Shown here piece by piece: positions 1-7,236 of a stretch of DNA of 19,004 nt. Location: NCBI GenBank assembly GCA_000432515.1, contig HF996039.1:18806-37809 (forward strand), in the 5' to 3' direction. Within the stretch, counting starts at the first letter, position 1. Each line of letters opens with the position of its first letter. This DNA is from Bacteroides sp. CAG:545 (lineage in GTDB: Bacteria > Bacteroidota > Bacteroidia > Bacteroidales > UBA932). Under the pieces are notes generated by a model. It was not told the origin of the DNA, searched no databases, and worked only from the letters and a program-made list of their open reading frames with translations. A program made the translations under genes and the position numbers.

Positions 1-95
1 ATAGTCCCGTGAAGCAGCAGGAATACAACAAGAAATGCACCGCTGACAGCCTGGATGAACTTTCTCCCGATGGAGTAGTGGAATGCGTTCGCCAT
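1..95 (-). CDS. sdhC: Succinate dehydrogenase/fumarate reductase cytochrome b subunit (5' fragment)
   Basis: Reading leftward from the ATG at 95-93, 31 codons run off the left edge without a stop. The peptide begins MANAFHYSIGRKFIQAVSG and continues into a hydrophobic stretch ending LLLHG. This is the characteristic N-terminus of the single-subunit, five-helix cytochrome b of Bacteroidota succinate:quinone oxidoreductases: a short polar head, S-I-G-R-K, then the first transmembrane helix with the G-x-F-L-V-x-F-L-L-x-H pattern, whose His lies near the haem region. In this family sdhC is normally followed by the flavoprotein and iron-sulphur subunits, which would lie left of the window. The gene is divergent from pyrH and has A-rich sequence before the ATG. 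The call rests on a short fragment, but the motif is specific. Confidence 0.78.
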   Translation of the reverse strand, partial: MANAFHYSIGRKFIQAVSGAFLVVFLLLHGT

Positions 96-175
96 TAGTT
101 AAAATAAAGTTAAAACCATTACTTCGAGATGGTGGTCCATCAAGTGGGACCCTGCCAATCTCCTGATTGCGATTG

Positions 176-183
176 CAAAGATA
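176..183 (-). promoter_or_regulatory. -7 box for sdhC
   Basis: On the minus strand this reads TATCTTTG, a perfect match to the Bacteroidales -7 consensus TAnnTTTG. It predicts an mRNA start near 168-171 and a leader of about 75 nt before the ATG at 95. No good -33 TTTG is seen at the usual 19-21 nt distance. Confidence 0.5.
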
Positions 184-192
184 TGGTGTTTC

Positions 193-223
193 TTGCAAGT
201 TTCATAATATTTCGATAATTTTG
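193..223 (+). promoter_or_regulatory. Promoter for pyrH-frr
   Basis: TTG at 193-195 (-33) and TAATTTTG at 216-223 (-7) are separated by 20 nt, as expected for the Bacteroidales primary sigma factor. The predicted start is near 230, giving a leader of about 17 nt before the pyrH ATG at 247. The region lies within the same 150-nt gap as the sdhC promoter on the other strand. Confidence 0.6.
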
Positions 224-246
224 TTTCCGGAAAATCATCGAAAACA

Positions 247-951
247 ATGTATAAAAGGGTACTTCTCAAGTTAAGCGGAGAAAGTCTGGGCGGCAATGCC
301 GGCAAAGGACTCGACACCGCAAGTTTACAGGCAGCGGCTGAAGAAATCGCTTCAGCGGCCAAGGCAGGACTTCAAATCGCCATTGTCAATGGTGGTGGAA
401 ACATCTTCCGCGGCCTTCAGGGTGTGGGCAAGGGTTTCGACAGAGTAGATGGCGACAAGATGGGAATGCTTGCCACAGTGATAAATTCACTTGCATTGTC
501 AATGTTCATAAAGGAACAGGGCGTGAATGCACAGGTCTTCACTGCCACTCCGATGGAGCCGGTCGCAAAGTACTACATGAGAGATGACGCCGTGAAAGTG
601 ATGGAAGAGGGCGGAGTTGCCCTCATCGCGGGCGGAACAGGTAATCCGTTCTTCACCACGGACTCCGGAGCGGCTCTCAGGGCTTTGGAAATCGGTGCTG
701 ATGCACTTCTGAAAGGTACCAGAGTGGATGGCGTATATACGGCTGACCCGGAAAAGGACCCGTCTGCCGTGAAGTATGAGGAACTGACATTCGAAAAGGC
801 CATCACGGACCACCTGAAGGTGATGGACCAGACAGCATTTGCCCTCTGCAGTGAAGGCAATATGCCGATAATCGTATTCGACATGAACTGCAAAGGCAAT
901 CTGACCAGATTGCTGAAGGGCGAGAAAGTGGGTACTCTCGTACACGTATAA
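247..951 (+). CDS. pyrH: UMP kinase
   Basis: A 234-aa protein of the amino acid kinase fold that phosphorylates UMP to UDP with ATP in pyrimidine nucleotide synthesis (cytoplasmic, hexameric in this family). Visible motifs are the N-terminal LKLSGE (residues 8-12 region), the phosphate-binding GGGNIFRG at 49-56, DKMGMLATVIN at 70-80, and the nucleotide-binding TGNPFFTTDSGAALRA at 131-146. The LLKGTRVDGVYTADPEKDP stretch at 154-172 and the C-terminal VMDQTAFALC and FDMNCKGN segments complete the pattern. Length matches the usual ~235-240 aa of bacterial PyrH. The ATG at 247 directly precedes the conserved N-terminal strand and follows A-rich sequence. frr follows after 19 nt, the common pyrH-frr pairing, so both are probably on one transcript. 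Confidence 0.97.
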   Translation: MYKRVLLKLSGESLGGNAGKGLDTASLQAAAEEIASAAKAGLQIAIVNGGGNIFRGLQGVGKGFDRVDGDKMGMLATVINSLALSMFIKEQGVNAQVFTATPMEPVAKYYMRDDAVKVMEEGGVALIAGGTGNPFFTTDSGAALRALEIGADALLKGTRVDGVYTADPEKDPSAVKYEELTFEKAITDHLKVMDQTAFALCSEGNMPIIVFDMNCKGNLTRLLKGEKVGTLVHV

Positions 952-970
952 CCATAAAAACTAAGATATT

Positions 971-1537
971 ATGTTACCAAGAGTTAATGAGATTGTCACA
1001 GGAGCTGACAAGAAAATGAAAGAGTCTGTGGCTTTCTTGGAGGAAGACCTCAAGACATATCGCGTAGGCAAGGCCAATCCTTCTATATTGAACAATGTCC
1101 TCGTGGATTACTATGGAACTCCGACTCCGGTGCCGCAGGTGGCTTCAGTGACTGCTCCGGATGCCAAGACGATCCTCATCCAGCCGTGGGAGAAAACCAT
1201 GATCGCGAAGATCGAGAAGGCTATCATGGATGCCAATGTCGGTCTCACCCCGCAGAACAACGGCGAGCAGATCCGCTGCAACATCCCGCCGCTTACCGAG
1301 GAGCGCAGAAAGGAACTTATCAAGAAAGCGAGGTCAGCAGGAGAGAACTGCAAGGTTGTTGTGCGCAACGCACGTCGTGACGCGGTGGAACTTCTGAAGA
1401 AAGCAGTCAAGAACGAAGGACTTCCTGAGGACGGCCAGAAAGAGGGCGAGGAGGAAGTACAGAAAGTTACTGACAAGAATGTCAAGGAGATAGACGCTCT
1501 CATAGCGGCTAAGGAAAAAGACATAATGACTGTCTAG
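971..1537 (+). CDS. frr: Ribosome recycling factor
   Basis: A 188-aa protein that, with EF-G, splits the post-termination ribosome. It shows the family's triple-helix-bundle framework: an N-terminal helix rich in charged residues followed by the conserved YRVGKANPSIL segment (about residues 30-40) and the domain II region DYYGTPTPVPQVASV. IQPWEKTMIAKIEKAI, GEQIRCNIPPLTEERRKEL and the C-terminal helix with NARRDA follow. E. coli RRF is 185 aa, so this is full length. It sits 19 nt after pyrH and is followed 14 nt after its stop by an intrinsic terminator, which closes the pyrH-frr unit. Confidence 0.97.
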   Translation: MLPRVNEIVTGADKKMKESVAFLEEDLKTYRVGKANPSILNNVLVDYYGTPTPVPQVASVTAPDAKTILIQPWEKTMIAKIEKAIMDANVGLTPQNNGEQIRCNIPPLTEERRKELIKKARSAGENCKVVVRNARRDAVELLKKAVKNEGLPEDGQKEGEEEVQKVTDKNVKEIDALIAAKEKDIMTV

Positions 1538-1550
1538 TCAATGAAATCTG

Positions 1551-1581
1551 AGGCTGCCTGACAAACCGGGCAGCCTTTTTT
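1551..1581 (+). terminator. Intrinsic terminator after frr
   Basis: AGGCTGCC at 1551-1558 pairs with GGCAGCCT at 1569-1576. The stem extends by a T-G wobble and a G-C pair to 10 bp around an ACAAAC loop, and a run of six T ends at 1581. It is a classical GC-rich hairpin plus T tract, 14 nt after the frr stop. Confidence 0.9.
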
Positions 1582-1597
1582 AATTATACGGAACTTG

Positions 1598-2698
1598 ATG
1601 GGGACAAGACTTGAACTCATACCGGTAGGGGAGTGGAACATATTTCCGGAAGGCAAGGCGCCGATGCTGATTGCCGGGCCGTGCAGTGCGGAATCTGAAT
1701 CGCAGGTGATACAGACGGCTGAAGGCCTCAGGGCATTGGGCGTAAATGTGTTCCGGGCAGGTGTCTGGAAGCCCCGCACACATCCGAACACTTTCGAAGG
1801 CGCAGGTGCTCCCGCTCTGCAGTGGCTCCGGAGGGTGCAGAAAGAGCTCGGAATGAAAGTGGTTACCGAGGTGGCAGGTGAAAAGCACGTCTCCGACTGC
1901 ATCAAGTCCGGTGTGGATATGGTGTGGATAGGGGCCCGCACCACTGCAAATCCATTTCTTGTGCAGGAAATAGCTGATGCATTGAAAGGTACGGATATTC
2001 CTGTCCTTGTGAAAAATCCCGTGAGCCCCGACATTGACCTGTGGATAGGAGCTCTCGAGCGTCTGAATCAGGCCGGAGTGAAGAAGCTCGGCGTGGTGCA
2101 TAGAGGTTTTTCTACGGGAGAAAAGTCCAGATACAGAAACGAGCCTCTCTGGCAGATAGCTGTTGAACTGTGTACACGTTATCCTGAATTGCCGTTTTTT
2201 GCGGACCCGAGCCACATAGGAGGCAGCCGCGAATATCTGCATGAGCTGTCCCAGAGAGCGTTGGACCTGGGCCTGGACGGACTTATGATAGAGTCGCACT
2301 GTGATCCGGCCAGTGCCAAGAGTGATGCCGGCCAGCAGGTTACGCCGGAGGATTTCGGAAAGCTGATTTCCGGTCTGGTGGTGCGGAAAGCTGATTCGGA
2401 CAGTCCTGAGTACAAGGAAAATATCGACCAGTTGAGGGAGCAGATAGATGTCATTGACGAAAATCTGCTGAGTCTTCTCGCCTCGAGGATGAATCTAAGC
2501 CGGAGTATCGGAAAATATAAGAAGGAGCACAATATAGCCATTCTCCAGACATCGAGGTGGGATGCTGTCCTGTCACAGATGAAGGAAAGGGCTGAATCTT
2601 ACGGTCTGTCGGCGGAGTTCGTGTCGGCGATATTCAATGCCATACACGAAGAGTCTGTGCAGGAGCAGAACAAGATCCTGTCGGACGGTGAAGAGTAA
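1598..2698 (+). CDS. Bifunctional DAHP synthase / chorismate mutase (type II fusion)
   Basis: A 366-aa enzyme joining two steps of aromatic amino acid synthesis. Residues ~1-262 form a type Ibeta 3-deoxy-D-arabino-heptulosonate 7-phosphate synthase: LIAGPCSAESE near 24-34, FRAGVWKPRT, KNPV near 139-142, HRGF, FADPSHIGG near 200-209 and the metal-site IESHCDP. Residues ~273-360 form an AroQ-type chorismate mutase: LREQID, ASRMNLSRSIGKYKK, SRWD and a terminal ESVQEQ. Compared by eye with E. coli AroQ, the Arg11, Arg28, Lys39, Arg51 and Gln88 equivalents are present, while the Glu52 position is Trp. Such C-terminal fusions are known in Bacteroidota (for example Prevotella nigrescens), where prephenate inhibits the synthase. 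A TTG lies one codon earlier at 1595; ATG at 1598 is preferred. It is convergent with lpxK across a 5-nt gap. Confidence 0.93.
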   Translation: MGTRLELIPVGEWNIFPEGKAPMLIAGPCSAESESQVIQTAEGLRALGVNVFRAGVWKPRTHPNTFEGAGAPALQWLRRVQKELGMKVVTEVAGEKHVSDCIKSGVDMVWIGARTTANPFLVQEIADALKGTDIPVLVKNPVSPDIDLWIGALERLNQAGVKKLGVVHRGFSTGEKSRYRNEPLWQIAVELCTRYPELPFFADPSHIGGSREYLHELSQRALDLGLDGLMIESHCDPASAKSDAGQQVTPEDFGKLISGLVVRKADSDSPEYKENIDQLREQIDVIDENLLSLLASRMNLSRSIGKYKKEHNIAILQTSRWDAVLSQMKERAESYGLSAEFVSAIFNAIHEESVQEQNKILSDGEE

Positions 2699-2703
2699 CG
2701 GAG

Positions 2704-3846
2704 TTATGCTTTATGCTCGCCGAGGGCATTGAGAAGCGTGGTTTCGAATACTTCTTTCTCGTGCTCGGTTACGAAGCTGACCTCGATAGGGGTGTGGAAC
2801 AGCCGTTTTCTCAGGGCTTCAGGCATTTTCTTGTAGTCGCGCAGTCTCTGGCTGTCCTTTTCGGTCGTGGCTACGAGAGCTGTAGGCCATTTCTTGGTAG
2901 CCAGAAGTAGTCGTCTGATATCCATCCCGGTGTATTTGTGATGGTCATTGAACTTGAAATGCTTGACTATCTCATAGTTGTCGCTGAGGTATCTTCTCAG
3001 TGGCGTGTCGGAAGCGATTCCTGAAACCAGAATCAGATTGTGCGAGTAGATGTATCGTCTGTCGGAGTCCTCAAATACAGGCTCCAACGGACAGTAGCTG
3101 ATGGTCGTGAACAGAACCGTCATCTTTTTCCCGGTCTTGTCCGTACCCTGGCATGTCTCCAGGTCGAAATCTGAAATCTGAAGCGACTTCACCCATTCTA
3201 TCTTCTCCCAGTTCTCCATGAATTTCGGACACTTGGTCACGATGATCACATTGGCATGGAAAAGTCTTTCGGGAAGGTCGCGCAGTCTGCCGAACGGCAG
3301 CAGGCAGTCCTTGCTCGGCGGGCGGTTGTAATCGACGAGGACGATATTGAATGCAGCCTGGAGGGAACGGTACTGGAATGCGTCGTCGAGAACGATCAGC
3401 TCTGGGGGCTGGACATCCTTGTGTACGCATTTGCGGTATTTCCGGGATGTCTTGATCTTGTCCGGGTGGAGCAGCAGGTCGCAGCCTTCCACTCTCGTAC
3501 GGTCCACAGCCACAGTTACTTTCGGGAATTTTCTCTTTATCTGAAGAGGCTCGTCACCTGCGAATGAAGCGGAGTCGTCCACCATAATCTGCTGGAAACC
3601 GCTGCTCTTGCGCTTATGTCCTCTGGAAAGTACCGCGATATGCTTGCCACCCCATTTCTCGCTTGCGAGCAATGTCCTGAGAATCATCTCAGTATGAGGA
3701 GTCTTGCCGGTTCCGCCTGCGGCAATGTTGCCTACGCAGATGGTCGGAGCCTCGCAAGTATGCACCTTGAATACCCCGCTGTCATACAGGGCATGCCTTA
3801 TTTTCAAGGTGAGGTAATATGGTGCTAATAATATCCTCTCAAGCAT
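2704..3846 (-). CDS. lpxK: Tetraacyldisaccharide 4'-kinase (lipid A 4'-kinase)
   Basis: A 380-aa inner-membrane kinase that phosphorylates the 4' position of the lipid A disaccharide precursor. An N-terminal hydrophobic segment (residues 2-16) would anchor it. The P-loop AAGGTGKT is at 42-49, LSRGHKRKSSG at 73-83, GDEPLQI at 98-104, and the catalytic-Asp motif is DDAFQYR at 154-160, where most relatives have DDGLQH or DDAFQH. DHHKY at 301-305 and TTEKD at 327-331 follow the LpxK pattern. E. coli LpxK is 328 aa; the longer form is usual in Bacteroidota. The frame stays open 41 codons further upstream to 3969, into the end of dusB. The start at 3846 is chosen because homology begins there and a perfect -7 promoter box sits just before it. 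It lies 37 nt after dusB. Confidence 0.93.
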   Translation of the reverse strand: MLERILLAPYYLTLKIRHALYDSGVFKVHTCEAPTICVGNIAAGGTGKTPHTEMILRTLLASEKWGGKHIAVLSRGHKRKSSGFQQIMVDDSASFAGDEPLQIKRKFPKVTVAVDRTRVEGCDLLLHPDKIKTSRKYRKCVHKDVQPPELIVLDDAFQYRSLQAAFNIVLVDYNRPPSKDCLLPFGRLRDLPERLFHANVIIVTKCPKFMENWEKIEWVKSLQISDFDLETCQGTDKTGKKMTVLFTTISYCPLEPVFEDSDRRYIYSHNLILVSGIASDTPLRRYLSDNYEIVKHFKFNDHHKYTGMDIRRLLLATKKWPTALVATTEKDSQRLRDYKKMPEALRKRLFHTPIEVSFVTEHEKEVFETTLLNALGEHKA

Positions 3847-3852
3847 AGCGTG

Positions 3853-3860
3853 CAAAGTTA
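3853..3860 (-). promoter_or_regulatory. -7 box immediately before lpxK
   Basis: The minus strand reads TAACTTTG followed by only CACGCT before the lpxK ATG. As a TAnnTTTG box it would place the transcription start within a base or two of the start codon. A -33 element at the proper distance is not obvious, so this may be a second promoter behind the dusB one, or chance. Confidence 0.4.
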
Positions 3861-3883
3861 ATAAAAAATATGGAAAACCTATC

Positions 3884-4918
3884 CTATAAACCATATACGC
3901 TTGAACTTTCTTCAAGCGGACAGGCTCCCCATCGCTCTGATACATAGTCCAGCAGCGCCATGACTTCATCTGCGGTAGGCGCCGTGACCAGTTTTACACG
4001 CGTTTCCTTGAAGTCAGGCAGGCCTTTGAAGTAGCAGGACAGGTGTCTCCTCATCTCCAGAACGCCTGTAACGGGGCCCTTCAGCCCGGTCGAAAGCGAA
4101 AGATGCCATTTGGCGAGAGCGACCCTGTCATTGACACTCATCGACGGCAGAATTTCGCCGGTAGTCAGGTAATGCTTGATTTCTCTGAATATCCACGGAT
4201 GCCCGAAAGACGCACGGCCCACCATAATGCCGTCAACTCCGTATTTTCGGAATGCTTCACCGGCTTTCTGAGGCGAATTAATGTCCCCGTTCCCGATAAT
4301 CGGGATGTGCATCCGGGGGTTCTCCTTCACCTGTCCTATAAGTGTCCAGTCAGCCTCGCCCTTGTACATCTGGCATCTGGTGCGGCCGTGGATGGTCAAT
4401 GCAGAGATTCCCGCATCCTGCAGCCTCTCCGCAAGCGGTACTATGATCTTGGAACTCTCATCCCATCCGAGCCTGGTCTTGACAGTCACCGGTTTGCTTA
4501 CGGCTTTCACGATCCGCTCCGTTATCATCACCATCTTGTCAGGCTCGCGCATCATTCCCGAACCGGCGCCGCGGCCCGCAATCTTGTTGACCGGACAGCC
4601 GAAATTTATGTCAATGATATCGCAGCCATGTCCTCCGGCGATCTGGTCCGCATTGTCGGCCATTTTTGCAGCCTCCACCATCGCGTCCGGATCATTGCCG
4701 TAGATCTGGATTGCTATAGGGGCCTCGTCGTCGGAGGTCTTCATTTTCGCTATGGCCTTGGCGGCGTCCCGTATCAGCCCGTCGGACGGAATGAATTCAG
4801 TATAAACCATATCCGCGCCGAATTTCTTGCACACGATGCGGAAAGACGCGTCTGTCACGTCTTCCATCGGAGCCAGCAGGACAGGCTTCTCGCCCAAGTC
4901 AATGTTTCCAATCTTCAT
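3884..4918 (-). CDS. dusB: tRNA-dihydrouridine synthase B
   Basis: A 344-aa FMN-dependent enzyme that reduces uridine to dihydrouridine in tRNA D-loops. The TIM-barrel signatures are in order: the FMN-binding start LLAPMEDVTD at 14-23, the QIYGND segment near 71-76, and DINFGCPVNKI at 103-113 with the catalytic proton donor Cys108. VKTRLGW at 146-152 (Lys147) and IHGRTR at 176-181 (His177) follow, then IGNGDI near 208-213 and VGRASFGHPWIF at 233-244. The C-terminal helical domain carries RRHLSCYFKG, typical of DusB. The start ATG at 4918 gives the expected short N-terminus before the first barrel strand. The gene is divergent from pfkA and 37 nt upstream of lpxK, so the two probably share a transcript. 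Confidence 0.96.
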   Translation of the reverse strand: MKIGNIDLGEKPVLLAPMEDVTDASFRIVCKKFGADMVYTEFIPSDGLIRDAAKAIAKMKTSDDEAPIAIQIYGNDPDAMVEAAKMADNADQIAGGHGCDIIDINFGCPVNKIAGRGAGSGMMREPDKMVMITERIVKAVSKPVTVKTRLGWDESSKIIVPLAERLQDAGISALTIHGRTRCQMYKGEADWTLIGQVKENPRMHIPIIGNGDINSPQKAGEAFRKYGVDGIMVGRASFGHPWIFREIKHYLTTGEILPSMSVNDRVALAKWHLSLSTGLKGPVTGVLEMRRHLSCYFKGLPDFKETRVKLVTAPTADEVMALLDYVSERWGACPLEESSSVYGL

Positions 4919-4962
4919 AGTTGTCGTGGAATCGTTTTACTGCAAAATTTTCGGTTTCAATT

Positions 4963-4997
4963 CCACAAAATTACTAAATCAGGCTTGAATTTTGTGG
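4963..4997. promoter_or_regulatory. Divergent dusB/pfkA promoter region with 10-bp inverted repeat
   Basis: CCACAAAATT (4963-4972) and AATTTTGTGG (4988-4997) form a perfect 10-bp inverted repeat with a 15-nt spacer. Each arm overlaps a possible -7 box. On the minus strand TAATTTTG (4966-4973) faces dusB; on the plus strand GAATTTTG (4987-4994, one mismatch from TAnnTTTG) faces pfkA. Predicted leaders are about 40 nt for dusB and about 50 nt for pfkA. No convincing -33 elements are seen. Confidence 0.45.
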
Positions 4998-5053
4998 CAT
5001 AACGGCCCGGAAAATTCAAAAGCTTCAAAGAAAACAAAACATAAACATCTGAT

Positions 5054-6037
5054 ATGTCAAAGGAAATCAAAACTATAGGAGTCCTGACATCGGGAGGAGA
5101 TGCTCCAGGAATGAATGCCTGTATCCGTGCGGTGACACGTAGCGCCATCTTCAACGGAATGAAGGTGATGGGTATCTACAGGGGCTTCGAAGGCCTTATT
5201 CACGGAGAAATCAAGGAACTGACCACCGAGAGTGTCAGCAACACCATCCAGCGTGGCGGTACTTTCCTGAAAACAGCAAGAAGCAAGGACTTCATGACAG
5301 TAGAGGGCAGGAAGGCTGCCTATGACAACCTTGTGAGCCACGGCATTGACGCGCTTATAGTCATTGGCGGTAACGGCTCATTGACAGGAGCGCAGGACCT
5401 GGCGAGAGAATATGACCTGCCGGTAATCGGACTGCCGGGCACCATTGACAATGACCTTTACGGCACAGATTCGACCATCGGTTACGATACTGCATTGAAC
5501 ACCATCGTGGAATGTGTGGACAAAATCCGTGACACCGCCACTTCCCACGACCGTATTTTCTTCGTTGAGGTAATGGGTCGTGATGCCGGTTTTCTGGCGC
5601 AGAACAGTGCGATAGCTTCCGGTGCGGAAGCGGCTATCATCCCGGAAGACCAGACAGACGTCGATCAGCTCGAGCAGTTCATCAGCCGTGGATTCCGTAA
5701 GAGCAAGAACAGCAGTATCGTGATCGTTTCCGAGAGCCCTAAGGATGGCGGCGCGATGTACTATGCAGACCGTGTCCGCAAGGAGTATCCTCAATATGAC
5801 GTGCGTGTGACCATCCTCGGCCATCTGCAGAGAGGCGGAACCCCGTCAGCTCTCGACCGTATCCTTGCAAGCCGTCTGGGCTGCGCCAGCATCGAGGCTC
5901 TGAAAGAGGGACAGCGCAATGTCATGATAGGCATCAGCAATGACCAGATAGTCTATGTCCCTATCGACAGGGCAGTGAAGAAGGACAAGCCTATCGACAG
6001 GGAGCTTATCAATGTTTTGGCAATGCTGTCGATATAG
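5054..6037 (+). CDS. pfkA: ATP-dependent 6-phosphofructokinase
   Basis: A 327-aa cytoplasmic enzyme that phosphorylates fructose 6-phosphate to fructose 1,6-bisphosphate in glycolysis. Motifs: VLTSGGDAPGMN at 10-21 (ATP-binding loop), IGGNGSLTGA at 104-113, PGTIDND at 128-134 with catalytic Asp132, VEVMGRDAG at 171-179 and HLQRGGTPS at 257-265. Gly108 and Gly129 match the glycines that mark ATP-using rather than pyrophosphate-using enzymes. Position 107 is Asn where E. coli PfkA has the Mg-linked Asp103. Length is close to E. coli PfkA (320 aa). Start ATG at 5054 follows AAACATAAACATCTGAT, A-rich as usual. A 9-bp tandem duplication spans the stop codon and supplies a second in-frame stop two codons later. 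Confidence 0.95.
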   Translation: MSKEIKTIGVLTSGGDAPGMNACIRAVTRSAIFNGMKVMGIYRGFEGLIHGEIKELTTESVSNTIQRGGTFLKTARSKDFMTVEGRKAAYDNLVSHGIDALIVIGGNGSLTGAQDLAREYDLPVIGLPGTIDNDLYGTDSTIGYDTALNTIVECVDKIRDTATSHDRIFFVEVMGRDAGFLAQNSAIASGAEAAIIPEDQTDVDQLEQFISRGFRKSKNSSIVIVSESPKDGGAMYYADRVRKEYPQYDVRVTILGHLQRGGTPSALDRILASRLGCASIEALKEGQRNVMIGISNDQIVYVPIDRAVKKDKPIDRELINVLAMLSI

Positions 6038-6066
6038 TCGATATAATTATACCGGTTTCCGCGTGT

Positions 6067-7206
6067 ATGGAGTATCCGGCCGCCGACCAGTTTGCCATAC
6101 CTGCAATCGAGCACATGGAAATCAGTGTCGCCGGCAATGAAGTGAGCCTTCAGGAAATTGATGTCGTGAACAAGAAAGCTGTCAAATACGCGGTATCTGC
6201 CGCTCTCGCCGTGGTTCTCCTGTATCTGTCTTTCAGGGGAGTCAAATGGGACGAATTCATGTCGGCTCTGAAATGCTGCCATTGGTGGTGGGTGGTCGCC
6301 GCAATGCTTGCAGGTGTGGCTTCCTTCTGGTTCAGGGCATTGAGATGGAAGGGACTTCTCGCTCCTATCGATTCTTCCACTTCTTCCAAAACCGTGTTCA
6401 ATGCAGTCAATATAGGACTTTTCACAAATCTGATATTGCCCCGCGTGGGCGAATTCATACGTTGTGGTGTAATCACCAGGAACTCAGCTCCTTCGGAAGA
6501 CGGGAAGCAGCACCTGGCTTCCTACGATAAGGTGCTCGGGACAGTGGTCATGGAGCGCTCGTGGGATGTATTGACATTGATACTGATTCTCTGCACGGTG
6601 ATGGTCACGATGTGGAGCCGTTTCGGCGGTTTCGTCGAGGAGAAGATACTCCAGCCGTTCGCGGGCCGGTTCAATGCGGATGTCTGGTGGCTGTTTGCGG
6701 GGCTGGTCCTGCTCTGCGTGGCGGGTGTGCTGGCTGTCTGGAAGTTGAGGAACCGCAGCAAGGTGATTTCTGCATTGTTCGGATTCGTGAAGGGACTCTG
6801 GCAGGGTGTGGTCAGCTGTTTCAGGATGAAGAGGTGGTGGGTGTTCCTTATCTATACGGCATTGATCTGGCTGATGTACTGGCTGATGAGCTGGACTATA
6901 CTCAGGTCGCTGAGCGGTGTGGATGTATCTGCCTTGTCACAGGACTTTTCGGCGGCAGTCTCGCGTCTGTCTGAACTCGGGCCGTCTGACGCTCTGTTCC
7001 TGATGCTTGTGGGCAGTCTGAGTTCGCTCGTGCCGGTGCCGGGCGGCTTCGGAGCGTTCCACTACATTGTAGCCACTGCATTGGCCTCGGTCTATGGGAT
7101 TCCGTTCCCGGTGGGAATCATATTTGCGACGCTCTCGCATGAGTCCCAGACGATCGCTGTCCTCCTGTGCGGAGCCGGCTCGTATGTTTCCGAGTCAATG
7201 TCATAA
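6067..7206 (+). CDS. Lysylphosphatidylglycerol synthase TM region / UPF0104 family membrane protein
   Basis: An integral membrane protein of the AglD/YbhN-like family, related to the membrane domain of MprF and often called flippase-like. Its substrate is unknown. Several hydrophobic helices are visible, with the family motifs NLILPRVGEFIR (about residues 117-128, equivalent to the usual N-x-x-L-P-x-R-x-G-E) and VPVPGGFGAFHY near residues 322-333 (equivalent to P-x-P-G-G-x-G). The catalytic synthase domain of MprF is absent. The start is uncertain. The longest form is 379 aa, but homologues begin near NKKAVKYAVSAALAV, so GTG at 6166 or ATG at 6115 may be the true start; the first 33 residues look unlike the family. 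It lies 29 nt after pfkA and 30 nt before the next gene. Confidence 0.85.
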   Translation: MEYPAADQFAIPAIEHMEISVAGNEVSLQEIDVVNKKAVKYAVSAALAVVLLYLSFRGVKWDEFMSALKCCHWWWVVAAMLAGVASFWFRALRWKGLLAPIDSSTSSKTVFNAVNIGLFTNLILPRVGEFIRCGVITRNSAPSEDGKQHLASYDKVLGTVVMERSWDVLTLILILCTVMVTMWSRFGGFVEEKILQPFAGRFNADVWWLFAGLVLLCVAGVLAVWKLRNRSKVISALFGFVKGLWQGVVSCFRMKRWWVFLIYTALIWLMYWLMSWTILRSLSGVDVSALSQDFSAAVSRLSELGPSDALFLMLVGSLSSLVPVPGGFGAFHYIVATALASVYGIPFPVGIIFATLSHESQTIAVLLCGAGSYVSESMS

Positions 7207-7236
7207 GAACGTGTAAATTATACCTATATTTATATT

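Noticed and set aside
1580..2299. 239-codon minus-strand ORF opposite the DAHP synthase
   Set aside because: Antisense to a certain enzyme gene, starts and ends without gene context, and has low-quality composition.
4043..5002. 319-codon plus-strand ORF opposite dusB
   Set aside because: It lies entirely antisense to dusB and its promoter region. The translation is rich in His, Arg and Cys with no family pattern, a typical shadow of a real gene.
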